This document shows, in pieces, positions 1-7,477 of a DNA stretch of 30,904 nt; positions within the stretch are counted from its first letter, which is position 1; each line of letters opens with the position of its first letter. Position numbers and translations under genes: made by a program. The notes beneath the pieces were generated by a model. The model searched no databases, was not told the DNA's origin, and saw only the letters and a program-made list of their open reading frames with translations. The stretch comes from Streptomyces sp. NRRL F-5727 (lineage in GTDB: Bacteria; Actinomycetota; Actinomycetes; Streptomycetales; Streptomycetaceae), in assembly GCF_000719555.1 (NCBI RefSeq), contig NZ_JOGX01000072.1, positions 1-30,904 on the forward strand, written 5' to 3'.

Positions 1-234
1 GGCGACGGACGCCTGGCCGGAGTCGGCGGAGACGAGGGTGGAGAGGATCTTCACGGCGGTGGTCTTGCCGGCGCCGTTCGGACCCAGCAGGGCGAAGACG
101 GTTCCGGCCGGGATGTGGAGGTCGACGCCGTCGAGGACGATCTTGTCGCCGTACGCCTTGCGGAGGCCGGTGGCGGTGATGGCGGCGGGCGTGGGGCCGT
201 CCTGACTGGGCATGGGCATGACAGAAGAAGGCAT
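1..234 (-). CDS. ABC transporter ATP-binding protein, DrrA-like (partial, N-terminus only)
   Basis: This is the first 78 codons of an ABC ATPase; the rest lies beyond the left edge. The visible protein has the N-terminal strand region (TGLRKAYGDKIVLDGVDLHI) and a complete Walker A motif, GPNGAGKTT. The wording resembles the DrrA/daunorubicin-resistance exporter ATPases, which pair with a separate permease. I chose the ATG at 234 because a GGAGG lies a few bases upstream of it; in-frame ATGs at 219 and 213 are alternatives. It is the third gene of a minus-strand set with the DUF4097 and ribbon-helix-helix genes, separated from DUF4097 by a homopurine tract. The signature motif and Walker B are outside the window, so family assignment within exporters is tentative. 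Confidence 0.88.
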   Translation of the reverse strand, partial: MPSSVMPMPSQDGPTPAAITATGLRKAYGDKIVLDGVDLHIPAGTVFALLGPNGAGKTTAVKILSTLVSADSGQASVA

Positions 235-262
235 GGGGCCCTCCGATCGAAGGGTGAGGGGT

Positions 263-307
263 GAAGGGGAAAGGGGGAGAGGGAGGGAGAGAGGGAGAGG
301 GGAGGGG
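263..307. other. 45-nt uninterrupted homopurine tract between two genes
   Basis: Every base from 263 to 307 on the plus strand is A or G, in a run of GGGA/GAGA units. The genes on either side are transcribed from the minus strand, so their mRNA would carry an unstructured C/U-only stretch just before the ABC ATPase start. Such a stretch could act as a Rho loading site or form a triplex; both are inferences from composition only. Confidence 0.6.
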
Positions 308-322
308 CGCGGGGGTGGCGCG

Positions 323-1165
323 TCAGGCGCGGGCGCGGCGGATGTCGATGTTGCCCCAGTTGCTGCGCGCGCGGATCCTGACCGTCTCCTCGGACTCCTC
401 CGGGGCCCCGGACGCGGTGAGCCCGTTGCGCACCTGGCCGCGGTTCGAGCTGACGTCGAGCCAGGCGGCGGTGCCCTCGCGGACGCCGACCTCGATGGAG
501 CCGTTGGACGTCTCCAGCTGGACCTCGCCGCGGGAGACCTCGGCGACGCGGAGGCCGCCGTTGGTCGAGGTGCCGGTGACGTCCGAGCCGGCGCGCATGA
601 TCTCGATGGCGCCGTTGGCGCCGCTGACCCGCAGCTCGCCGGTGACGGTGTCGACGATCGTGCTGCCGTGCGAGTTCTTCAGGACGGCGGGGCCGGTGAT
701 GGTGCCGACGCGCAGACTGCCGCTGCTGGTGGTGAGGTCGGCCGCGCCCTCGATCCGGTCGACGCTGGTCGAGCCGTGCGCGGCGTTCAGCGTCAGCGGG
801 CCGGTGGTGTCGAGCCGGACGTCGCCGGCCGCGATCTTCACGCGGGTCTCGCCGAGCCGGCCCTCGCCGAGCAGGGCGGCCGCGGCGCTGGTGACGTCGA
901 CGGCGGAGCCGGTGGGCAGGTCGACCGTCACGTCGACGATGCCGCCGCGCCCGAGCAGATTGGCCTTGGGGGTCTTGAGGGTGAGGACGCCGCGGAGGTA
1001 CGTGACCTCGGTCTGCTCGGCCGCGCGGGCGTCCAGGTCCTTCTTCGCGTTGCGCGGGCGGACCTCGACGACGGTGTCGGAGCGGTCGCTGGCGGTGAAC
1101 TGGAGGGAGCCGGCATACACGTAGGCGGTGACGGAGATCGGTGCGGGAGTGTCGAAAGAAGGCAT
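323..1165 (-). CDS. DUF4097 family beta-strand repeat protein
   Basis: A 280-residue protein made almost entirely of short alternating beta strands of the kind expected for a right-handed beta-helix, with recurring units such as GSTSVDRIEG, GSLRVGTITG, NGAIEIMRAG and NGSIEVGVREG. This is the DUF4097 pattern. I see no signal peptide or membrane segment, so it is probably cytoplasmic. The N-terminus (residues about 1-60) looks like the leading beta domain of the family. It lies between a ribbon-helix-helix regulator gene (86 bp upstream) and a DrrA-like ABC ATPase gene (about 90 bp downstream), an arrangement I recall from other Streptomyces. Its biochemical role is unknown; a scaffold or envelope-stress function linked to the transporter is only a guess. 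Confidence 0.85.
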   Translation of the reverse strand: MPSFDTPAPISVTAYVYAGSLQFTASDRSDTVVEVRPRNAKKDLDARAAEQTEVTYLRGVLTLKTPKANLLGRGGIVDVTVDLPTGSAVDVTSAAAALLGEGRLGETRVKIAAGDVRLDTTGPLTLNAAHGSTSVDRIEGAADLTTSSGSLRVGTITGPAVLKNSHGSTIVDTVTGELRVSGANGAIEIMRAGSDVTGTSTNGGLRVAEVSRGEVQLETSNGSIEVGVREGTAAWLDVSSNRGQVRNGLTASGAPEESEETVRIRARSNWGNIDIRRARA

Positions 1166-1251
1166 GGCTGTCCCGTCCTCTTGGGTCGTCGGGTCGTCCC
1201 CGCAGGTGGGGGCCGTGGTGGGAAGGAGTGGTACGGGCGGGGCCGCGAGGG

Positions 1252-1770
1252 TCAGCGGACCCAGCCCGTGATGCTCTGTCCGGTGGTGCGGGTCTTCTCC
1301 GGGGCGCGAGGGGCGGTGCCGCCGGCGACCGCCGTCGACACGGCCCGTACCAGCCAGGCGTTGACCGACAGGCCCTCGCGGGCGGCGGCCTCCTCGGCGC
1401 GGGCCTTGAGGTGGGCCGGCAGGCGCAGGTTGACGCGGGCGGTGCCGCCTTCGTCGCCCTCGCCGGCGGCCGGGACCGGGAGGGGCTCGGCGGGCGGGGT
1501 CGGCTCCGCGGGGGCGGCGCTGTCGGTGGGCGGCAGCGTCACCACGAAGTCGGGGTCGAGCCCGCGCAGCCGTACGTCGACCGAGCCGGGGGCGAGCTCA
1601 CGGGTGATCTCGTCCATGGCGGCGGAGAGCACGTTGAGCATGGTCAGACGGGTCGCCGACTCCAGGGGGGCGGTGAGCCGCTCGGCCAGGTCGCGCGCTT
1701 CGTCGCCACCGGCTTCGGCGGCCACCGCGAGTTCGCGGCGGAGGCTGTCGACGTACGGGGTGAGGTCCAT
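1252..1770 (-). CDS. Ribbon-helix-helix DNA-binding protein (HicB/Arc-like C-terminal domain)
   Basis: A 172-residue protein with an alpha-helical N-terminal part (about 1-60), a Pro-rich linker (about 80-108) and a C-terminal ribbon-helix-helix fold at about 111-149: the strand ARVNLRLP followed by helices LKARAEEAAAREG and SVNAWLVRAVSTA. Proteins of this type are usually labelled HicB-family antitoxins, but no HicA toxin gene lies next to it, so I regard it as a transcription regulator. I started it at the ATG at 1770; the frame stays open upstream but there it runs through the repeat array and is not coding. No Shine-Dalgarno is visible and the mRNA may be leaderless: CATGAT lies six bases before the ATG. 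The array of TGGCGCCA-like boxes begins 11 bp upstream and is the obvious candidate for its own operator. Confidence 0.8.
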   Translation of the reverse strand: MDLTPYVDSLRRELAVAAEAGGDEARDLAERLTAPLESATRLTMLNVLSAAMDEITRELAPGSVDVRLRGLDPDFVVTLPPTDSAAPAEPTPPAEPLPVPAAGEGDEGGTARVNLRLPAHLKARAEEAAAREGLSVNAWLVRAVSTAVAGGTAPRAPEKTRTTGQSITGWVR

Positions 1771-1780
1771 GACGTCATCA

Positions 1781-1944
1781 TGGCACCATCTTGGCGCCAT
1801 GTGCAACCCCTGGTGATGCCATGTGGCACCGAATGGCGTCAGATGGCGCCATGCGTGGCGCCGAGTGGCATCGCGTGGCGCCGGAGTGGCGCGCTGTGGT
1901 GTCAGGTGGCGCCAGGTGGAGCCGGGTGGTGCCGGGTGGCGCGG
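1781..1944. repeat. Helically phased array of about 14 TGGCGCCA-like boxes
   Basis: Boxes related to the palindrome TGGCGCCA begin at 1781, 1792, 1824, 1834, 1844, 1856, 1866, 1876, 1887, 1897, 1907, 1917, 1927 and 1937, with weaker units at 1802 and 1814. Spacing is 10 bp in most cases and 11-12 bp in a few, averaging 10.4 bp, the pitch of B-DNA. Perfect copies are at 1792, 1844 and 1907; another isolated copy, TGGCGTCA, is at 2005. The array fills most of the gap between the ribbon-helix-helix gene and the chitinase promoter. Ribbon-helix-helix repressors such as MetJ and omega are known to bind tandem short boxes cooperatively, so this is best read as that regulator's operator; that link is inferred. 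Confidence 0.8.
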
Positions 1945-2034
1945 TGGGGTCTCGCCGGGGGTGGGGTGGCGGTGGCTGGTCGACGGTCGGTCGCGCCGAC
2001 GGTATGGCGTCAACTCCCCTATTACCGCGTGTGG

Positions 2035-2063
2035 TTGACGGTAGGTCTGGACCAATCTACGGT
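2035..2063 (+). promoter_or_regulatory. Chitinase promoter with DasR-like (dre) operator in the spacer
   Basis: A -35 TTGACG (2035-2040) and a -10 TACGGT (2058-2063) are separated by exactly 17 bp. The spacer contains GGTCTGGACCA (2044-2054), which matches 10 of the 11 central positions of the known Streptomyces DasR-responsive element GGTCTAGACCA. DasR is the GlcNAc-sensing GntR repressor of chitin genes. A repressor bound here would block RNA polymerase directly. Confidence 0.78.
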
Positions 2064-2117
2064 CGACTGGAGCGCGCGCCATGCCCCGGACCGCCCCCCA
2101 CGTCCCAAGGAGCACGC

Positions 2118-3215
2118 ATGCCAGGCTCACGGATCGTCCGCGCCCTCGGAGCGGGCGCGAGCGCCCTCGCCGCCCTGCTCGCCACCGTCACCGCCGCCGC
2201 ACCCGCGCAAGCCGGCGCCACTGGTGCCACCACGGCCACCCCCACCGCCACCGCCGCCGACACCTGCGCCCTCAAGCCCCGCCCCACCGGCAAGGTGCTC
2301 CAGGGCTACTGGGAGAACTGGGACGGCGCCGCCAACGGCGTCCACCCGCCGTTCGGCTGGGTGCCCATCGACGACCCCCGGCTCGCCGCCCACGGGTACA
2401 ACGTCGTCAACGCCGCCTTCCCCGTGATCCGCTCGGACGGCACGGTGTTGTGGGAGGACGGCATGGACAACACCGTCCGCGTCTCCACCCCGGCAGAGAT
2501 GTGCCGCGCCAAGGCCGCCGGCGCCACCCTCCTCATGTCCATCGGCGGCGCCGCCGCCGGGATCGACCTCGGCTCCCAGGCCGTCGCCGACCGCTTCGTC
2601 GCGACGATCGTCCCGATCCTCCAGAAGTACAACTTCGACGGCATCGACATCGACATCGAGACCGGACTCGTCGGCAGCGGCAGCATCACCACCCTCTCCG
2701 CCTCCCAGGCCAACCTGATCCGCATCATCGACGGCGTCCTCGCCCGCATGCCCGCCGGCTTCGGCCTCACCATGGCCCCCGAGACCGCCTACGTCACCGG
2801 CGGCAGCGTCGCGTACGGCTCGATCTGGGGCGCGTACCTCCCGATCGTCAAGAAGTACGCCGACAACGGGCGCCTGTGGTGGCTGAACATGCAGTACTAC
2901 AACGGCAGCATGTACGGCTGCTCCGGCGACTCGTACCCCGCCGGCACCGTCGCCGGCTTCACCGCCCAGACCGACTGCCTCGACCGCGGCCTGGTCGTCC
3001 AGGGCACCACCGTCCGCGTCCCGTACGACAAGCAGGTCCCCGGCCTGCCGGCCCAGCCGGGCGCCGGCGGCGGGTACATGTCGCCGTCCCTCGTCGCGCA
3101 GGCGTGGAACCACTACGGCGGGCGCCTCAAGGGCCTGATGACCTGGTCGGCGAACTGGGACGGCTCGAGGAACTGGACCTTCGGCGACAACGTCAGGCGG
3201 CTCCAGGGCCGTTGA
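2118..3215 (+). CDS. Secreted chitinase, glycoside hydrolase family 18
   Basis: A 365-residue enzyme that hydrolyses beta-1,4-GlcNAc links in chitin outside the cell. Residues 1-32 form a signal peptide (Arg near the start, Ala/Leu core, likely cut after AQA). The GH18 catalytic motif DGIDIDIE is at 174-181 with Glu181 as the acid, the conserved SIGG strand is at 141-144, and a MQYYN strand follows further on. There is no separate chitin-binding domain, only a short Ala/Thr-rich stretch (about 33-48) after the signal. The ATG at 2118 has AAGGAG about five bases upstream; the longer open frame to 1791 runs through the repeat array and is rejected. It is a single-gene unit with a DasR-type promoter before it and a strong hairpin after it. 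Confidence 0.95.
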   Translation: MPGSRIVRALGAGASALAALLATVTAAAPAQAGATGATTATPTATAADTCALKPRPTGKVLQGYWENWDGAANGVHPPFGWVPIDDPRLAAHGYNVVNAAFPVIRSDGTVLWEDGMDNTVRVSTPAEMCRAKAAGATLLMSIGGAAAGIDLGSQAVADRFVATIVPILQKYNFDGIDIDIETGLVGSGSITTLSASQANLIRIIDGVLARMPAGFGLTMAPETAYVTGGSVAYGSIWGAYLPIVKKYADNGRLWWLNMQYYNGSMYGCSGDSYPAGTVAGFTAQTDCLDRGLVVQGTTVRVPYDKQVPGLPAQPGAGGGYMSPSLVAQAWNHYGGRLKGLMTWSANWDGSRNWTFGDNVRRLQGR

Positions 3216-3230
3216 GGACCCTCCGCCGGT

Positions 3231-3260
3231 GTGGGCCTCGCGCGAGCGCGCGGGGCCCAC
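3231..3260 (+). terminator. Hairpin terminator after the chitinase gene
   Basis: A 13-bp stem (with one T-G pair) and the four-base loop GAGC, starting 15 bp after the chitinase stop codon. There is no T-run, as is common for streptomycete terminators. Confidence 0.75.
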
Positions 3261-3287
3261 ACGCGCGAGGGGGCCCGCCGGGGCTCC

Positions 3288-3416
3288 TCAGGCGCGGCCG
3301 TCGAGGTCGTGGCCGGTGACGGCGCGGGCGTACGCGTGCAGGGCCGTGATCACCTCCGCGCGGGTCCGACGGCCGGCGAGGACCTCCATCTGGTAGCCGT
3401 CCGCGCCCTCGCCGTG
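3288..3416 (-). pseudogene. 3' fragment of an unknown protein-coding gene
   Basis: An open stretch of 42 codons with near-perfect GC third positions, ending in TGA at 3288-3290, with no start codon context and an in-frame TGA just upstream (3417-3419). The encoded tail includes DGYQMEVLAGRRTRAEVITA and ends DLDGRA. I do not recognise the family. Coding quality stops abruptly near 3410, exactly where the nitrilase fragment on the other strand begins. This is what a deletion that removed the 5' parts of two divergent genes would leave behind. Confidence 0.55.
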
Positions 3417-3963
3417 TCACCCCGCGGCGAGATCGTCGCCCGCTACCGCAAGGTCTTCCCCTGGCAGCCGTACGAGAAGGCGACGCCCGGCATCGGCTTC
3501 ACCGTCTTCGACATCCCGGACGTCGGCCGGGTGGGCCTGGCCGTCTGTTACGACGGGTCGTTCCCCGAGACCGTGCGCCAGCTCGCCTGGCTGGGTGCGG
3601 AGGCCGTCGTCCAGCCCACCCTGACCCCCCCGCGACCGCGAGATGGAACTGGTCTGCGCCCGTGCCAACGCCTGGACCAACCAGGTCTACGTCGTCAACG
3701 TCAACGCCGCCGACCCCGCGGGCGTCGGCGCGAGCGTCGTCGTCGACCCGGAGGGCCTGGTGCGCCAGCAGGCCGGACACGGCGAGGAGGTCCTCGTCGA
3801 CGTCCTCGACCTCGACGCCGTCACCCGGGTGCGCCGCTACGGTTCCGCCGGCATCAACCGCCCCTGGGCCCAGCTCGCCCGCTACGGATCGACGATCGAA
3901 CTCCCCATGTACGGGGGTACGTTCCGTACGCCCGACTGGATGGAGGACGGCGACGGCCGATAG
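3408..3963 (+). pseudogene. Nitrilase / carbon-nitrogen hydrolase gene, 5'-truncated and frameshifted
   Basis: Nitrilase-superfamily sequence starts abruptly at about 3408 (LAVSPRGEIVARYRKVFPW) without a start codon. It includes the catalytic Lys motif YRKVFPW and the catalytic Cys in VCYDGSFPE (TGT at 3546-3548), but the N-terminal third with the catalytic Glu is missing. The frame is also broken at a run of seven C (3625-3631): removing one C restores the family-like reading PRDREMELVCARANAWTNQV and continues to TAG at 3961. So there are two independent lesions, a deletion and a one-base insertion. The frameshift alone could be a sequencing error in the C run, but the missing start cannot. 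The amidase gene 107 bp downstream may once have been in the same operon. Confidence 0.85.
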
Positions 3964-3987
3964 CCCGCCCGCGAGCCGACGGCGGGC
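3963..3987 (+). terminator. Hairpin after the nitrilase remnant
   Basis: GCCCGCC (3963-3969) pairs with GGCGGGC (3981-3987) around an 11-base loop, directly at the stop codon of the nitrilase remnant. It is a modest terminator candidate. Confidence 0.4.
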
Positions 3988-4069
3988 GTGCCCGGCCCTC
4001 GCGTGTTACCCGTGGGTACGTCATGATGGCGGTATCCATCGACGACCGACCCCGGGGGCTGAGGCAGCG

Positions 4070-5485
4070 GTGACGATCGAGAAGCGGACCACGGTGCACG
4101 CCTTCCGCGACGACTCCCTCGGGGAGCACGACGCCGTCGGCCTCGCGGAGGCCGTCCGGCGGGGCGAGGTGAGCCCCGCCGAGGTGGCCAGGGACGCGGC
4201 GGCCCGGCTCCAGGCGGTGGCGGAGCTCCACGCGGTGCAGATCCCGCTCGACCGGCCGGCGCTCGGCGGCGGCGCCGGCGGGGCCTTCGCGGGCGTCCCG
4301 ACCCTGGTCAAGGACAACACCGACTACGCGGGCCTGCCCACCGGCCACGGCAGCGCCGCCTTCACCCCCCGGACGGCCCGCCGGCACGCGCCCTTCGTCC
4401 GGCAGCTCCTCAGCACCGGCGTCACCGTCCTCGGCAAGACCCGGCTGCCCGAGTTCGGCTTCAGTCCGACCACCGAGTACGAGTCCGCCGAACCGGCCCG
4501 CAACCCCTGGCACACCGGCCACTCCGCCGGCGGCTCCTCCGGCGGCGCCGCGGCGCTCGTCGCCTCCGGCGCCGTCCCGCTCGCCCACGCCAACGACGGC
4601 GGCGGCTCCATCCGCATCCCCGCCGCCGCCTGCGGACTCGTCGGCCTCAAGCCCACCCGGGGCCGGGTCGTCCCCAACGACCAGAGCCGGCACCTGCCGG
4701 TCGACCTGGTCGTCGACGGCGTCGTCACCCGCACGGTCCGCGACTCCGCCGCCTTCCTCGCCGCCGCCGAACGCCACCACCGCAACCCGAAGCTGCCGCC
4801 GGTCGGCCTCGTCGAAGGGCCCTCCGACCGACGGCTGCGCATCGGCTACCTGCTCGACTCGCCCAACGGCGTCCGCTGCGACGACGACACCCGCGCCGCC
4901 GTCACCGACACCGTCGCCACCCTCAGGGGCCTCGGCCACACCGTCGAACCCGTCACCATCGACATCGACCCCCGCTTCACCGAGGACTTCCTCACCTACT
5001 GGGGCATGCTCTCCTTCCTCCTCGGCGCCACCGGCCGCACCTTCGGCGCCGACTTCGACCGGCGCCGCATGGACGGGCTCAGCCGCGGGCTGCGCGAGGA
5101 GTACGTCAAGCGCTGGCGCGACACCCCGGGCGTCGTCCGCCGGCTCCGCGGGACCACGTCGGCGTACGCGGCGGCGCTGCGCGGCCTCGACCTCGTCCTC
5201 ACCCCGGTCCTCGCCCGCACCACGCCCCCGCTCGGGCACCTCGCGCCGGTCGTCCCGTACCCCGTGCTGGTCGAGCGGATCCTGGAGTACGTCGCCTACA
5301 CCCCGGTCGACAACGTGGTGGGCACCCCGTCACTCTCGCTGCCCAGCGCCCGCGCCACGGCCGACGGCCTGCCGATCGGCGTCCTCCTCTCCGGCCGCCC
5401 GGGCAGCGAACGCACCCTCCTGGAGACCGCGTTCGCCCTGGAGGCCGAGCGTCCCTTCCGTCGCATCCAGGACGTCTGCGGATGA
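4070..5485 (+). CDS. Amidase (amidase-signature family)
   Basis: A 471-residue amidase-signature hydrolase, which cleaves a C-N amide bond using a Ser-cisSer-Lys triad. All three residues are visible: Lys81 in LVKDN, Ser156 in SAGGSSGG and Ser180 in DGGGSIRIPA. The length is normal for the family and I see no signal peptide, so it is cytoplasmic. The chosen start is GTG at 4070 with only a weak GAGG upstream; the frame is open further upstream but that part overlaps the nitrilase remnant. A short palindrome, TACCCGTGGGTA, lies at 4007-4018 and could be an operator. The substrate cannot be read from sequence. The closest relatives in my memory are actinobacterial amidases annotated only by family. 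Confidence 0.92.
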   Translation: MTIEKRTTVHAFRDDSLGEHDAVGLAEAVRRGEVSPAEVARDAAARLQAVAELHAVQIPLDRPALGGGAGGAFAGVPTLVKDNTDYAGLPTGHGSAAFTPRTARRHAPFVRQLLSTGVTVLGKTRLPEFGFSPTTEYESAEPARNPWHTGHSAGGSSGGAAALVASGAVPLAHANDGGGSIRIPAAACGLVGLKPTRGRVVPNDQSRHLPVDLVVDGVVTRTVRDSAAFLAAAERHHRNPKLPPVGLVEGPSDRRLRIGYLLDSPNGVRCDDDTRAAVTDTVATLRGLGHTVEPVTIDIDPRFTEDFLTYWGMLSFLLGATGRTFGADFDRRRMDGLSRGLREEYVKRWRDTPGVVRRLRGTTSAYAAALRGLDLVLTPVLARTTPPLGHLAPVVPYPVLVERILEYVAYTPVDNVVGTPSLSLPSARATADGLPIGVLLSGRPGSERTLLETAFALEAERPFRRIQDVCG

Positions 5486-5561
5486 CGTCGAGCGGGTGAC
5501 GGCGGGACGCCCGGCGGAGGTTCGCCCCGGCCCCGCGGGCCCGGCGCAGCAGAGTGGGCGC

Positions 5562-6467
5562 ATGGATGTCGAGCAGGTCACCGGCGAGCTGTACGGGCTG
5601 CGGCCGTCCGAGTTCACTGCGGCCAGGGACGCGTACGCCGCCGAGGCGCGCCGGGCGAAGGACACGGCCGCCGCGAAGGCGATCGCGGCGCTGCGGCGGC
5701 CGCCGCTCGCCGTCTGGGCGGCGAACCTCCTCGCCCGTGAACGGCCGGAGGATGCCGAGCGGTTCCTCGCCCTGGGCGAGGCGCTGCGCGCCGCCCACCG
5801 GACGCTCGACGGCGAGCGGCTGCGGGAGGCGAGCCGGCAGCAGCACCGGCTCGTCGCGGCGCTCGTCCGGACCGCCACCGGTCTCGCGGAGGAGGCCGGC
5901 CAGCCCGTGAGCGACACGGTGCTCGGCGACGTCGAAAGGATCCTGCACGCAGTCCTCGCCCTCCCCGAGGTCGCCGGGCCCTGGGCCAAGGGACGCCTCG
6001 CCGCGATGCCGGAGACGGCCGTCGGCTTCCCCGCCGTCCCCTCCGAGACCCTGACGACCCTGACGACCCGGACCCCGGCCTCCCCGGCGGAGAAGAAACC
6101 GGCCGCCCCGGCGGAGACGAAAAAGGCCCAGAGGGCCCGGAAGGCCCAGAAGGCCCAGAAGGCCGAAGAGGCCCGTGAGGCCGGAGCAGCGAAAGAGGCG
6201 GAAGCCAAGGCGGAGGAGGCCCGGGCCGCCCTCGCCCGGCGGGAGCGGGACCGGGATGCCGCCCGGGAGACGGAACGGGCCGCGACGGCGGCGGCCGAGG
6301 AGGCCGCCGACCGGCTCCGCCGCGCCGAGCGGGAGCGCGAGGAGGCCCGCACGGCGGCCGCCGCCGCCGAGAAGACCGCCAAGCGGGCCGCTACGGACCT
6401 CCGGGCCGCCGAGCGCGCCCTGGAGAAGGCACGGTCCGCCGCCGAGGCGGCCGAGAAGACGGCCTGA
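5562..6467 (+). CDS. Hypothetical Ala/Glu-rich coiled-coil protein
   Basis: A 301-residue protein I cannot assign to a named family. Residues 1-150 are a compact helical domain beginning DVEQVTGELYGLRPSEFTAA and containing the stretch RRPPLAVWAANLLARE. Residues about 165-185 are a Pro/Ala linker, and about 190-300 is a very charged Ala/Glu/Lys/Arg helix that should form a long coiled coil. No signal peptide or membrane segment is visible. Short repeats of KAQ and AEE in the coiled coil reflect low-complexity sequence. The ATG at 5562 fits where coding character begins; no strong ribosome-binding site is seen. It converges on the ABC importer operon. Confidence 0.8.
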   Translation: MDVEQVTGELYGLRPSEFTAARDAYAAEARRAKDTAAAKAIAALRRPPLAVWAANLLARERPEDAERFLALGEALRAAHRTLDGERLREASRQQHRLVAALVRTATGLAEEAGQPVSDTVLGDVERILHAVLALPEVAGPWAKGRLAAMPETAVGFPAVPSETLTTLTTRTPASPAEKKPAAPAETKKAQRARKAQKAQKAEEAREAGAAKEAEAKAEEARAALARRERDRDAARETERAATAAAEEAADRLRRAEREREEARTAAAAAEKTAKRAATDLRAAERALEKARSAAEAAEKTA

Positions 6468-6471
6468 CGGG

Positions 6472-6486
6472 GGGCCGACCCGGCCC
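6472..6486. terminator. Short hairpin between convergent genes
   Basis: GGGCCG (6472-6477) and CGGCCC (6481-6486) form a six-bp stem with a three-base loop in the 20-bp gap between the coiled-coil gene and the importer operon. It could serve both strands, but there is no T-run. Confidence 0.4.
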
Positions 6487-6487
6487 G

Positions 6488-7477
6488 TCAGCCCTCCTCC
6501 GGGAAGTGGCAGGCCACCTCCCGGGGTTCGCCCGCCGCGAGCGACCGCAGGACCGGCGCCTCGGTGCGGCAGATCGCCTGGGCCTTCGGGCAGCGCGGAT
6601 GGAAGGTGCAGCCCGGCGGGGGAGCGGCGGGGCTCGGCGGGTCGCCGAGCAGGGTGATGCGCTCGCGGGCCCGCTCGGCCGCCGGGTCCGGCAGCGGCAC
6701 CGCGGAGAGCAGCGCCCGCGTGTAGGGGTGCGCGGGGGCCTCGTACACCCGCTCCTTCGCGCCGATCTCGACGATCCGGCCGAGGTACATGACCGCGACC
6801 CGGTCGCAGACCCGCTTCACCACCGACAGGTCGTGGGCGATGAAGAGGTAGGCGAGGCCCAGTTCGTCCTGGAGCCGCTCCATCAGGTTGACGATCTGCG
6901 CCTGGACGGACACGTCGAGCGCGGAGACCGGCTCGTCGGCGACGACGAGCCGCGGGCCCGTCGCCAGCGCGCGGGCGATGCCGATGCGCTGCGCCTGCCC
7001 GCCGGAGAACTCGTGCGGGAACCGGTCGGCGTGCTCGGGGATGAGCCCGACGAGCTCCATCAGCTCCAGCGCCCGCTCGCGGGCCCCCGCCGCCGAACTC
7101 CCCTGCACCAGCAGCGGGTCGGCGATGATCCGGGCCACCGGCTGCCGGGGGTTGAGGGAGGAGTGCGGGTCCTGGAACACCATCTGGATCTCGCGGCGGA
7201 GCGGTTTCATGGCCCGCTGCGGGAGATGGGCGATGGGCCGGCCGTCGTACTCGACCGAGCCCGCGGTCGGCTCCAGGAGCCGGACGATCATCCGGCCGGT
7301 GGTCGACTTGCCGCAGCCGGACTCGCCGACCAGGCCGAGGGTCTCGCCCGCCGCCAGGTCGAAGCCGACGCCGTCCACGGCCCGCACGGGCGCCGAGCGG
7401 CGGCGGCCCGGGAAGGTCATGGCGAGGTCCCGGACCCGCAGCAGCGGCGCTGCGCCGGGAGGAGTCGTCGTGCTCAC
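6488..7477 (-). CDS. Oligopeptide/dipeptide ABC transporter ATPase, F type
   Basis: A 329-residue cytoplasmic ATPase that powers import through the neighbouring permeases. It has Walker A GESGCGKST, the Q-loop region MVFQDP, signature SGGQAQR and Walker B LVVADEP, followed by the family's C-terminal extension (HPYTRALLSAVP and the Cys-containing GCTFHPRCPKA). That Cys-rich tail is typical of the oligopeptide/dipeptide subfamily and is often linked with an Fe-S cluster. The start is GTG at 7477, overlapping the stop of the preceding ATPase gene as GTGA, with AAGGGA upstream. It is the last gene of the five-gene importer operon. Confidence 0.95.
   Translation of the reverse strand: MSTTTPPGAAPLLRVRDLAMTFPGRRRSAPVRAVDGVGFDLAAGETLGLVGESGCGKSTTGRMIVRLLEPTAGSVEYDGRPIAHLPQRAMKPLRREIQMVFQDPHSSLNPRQPVARIIADPLLVQGSSAAGARERALELMELVGLIPEHADRFPHEFSGGQAQRIGIARALATGPRLVVADEPVSALDVSVQAQIVNLMERLQDELGLAYLFIAHDLSVVKRVCDRVAVMYLGRIVEIGAKERVYEAPAHPYTRALLSAVPLPDPAAERARERITLLGDPPSPAAPPPGCTFHPRCPKAQAICRTEAPVLRSLAAGEPREVACHFPEEG

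Noticed and set aside
1252..1770. A HicAB toxin-antitoxin pair
   Set aside because: Only the HicB-like domain is present. The neighbours are a chitinase and DUF4097, with no small HicA-like gene on either side.
1781..1944. The repeat array as a CRISPR
   Set aside because: Units are 8 bp with 2-4 bp between them and are degenerate. No spacers of normal length and no cas genes are present.
1791..2117. Upstream extension of the chitinase frame
   Set aside because: It crosses the repeat array and the promoter. The ATG at 2118 has a good ribosome-binding site followed directly by a signal peptide.
4007..4018. TACCCGTGGGTA as an amidase operator
   Set aside because: The arms are only five bases and no clear promoter overlaps them, so it is mentioned but not called as a site.
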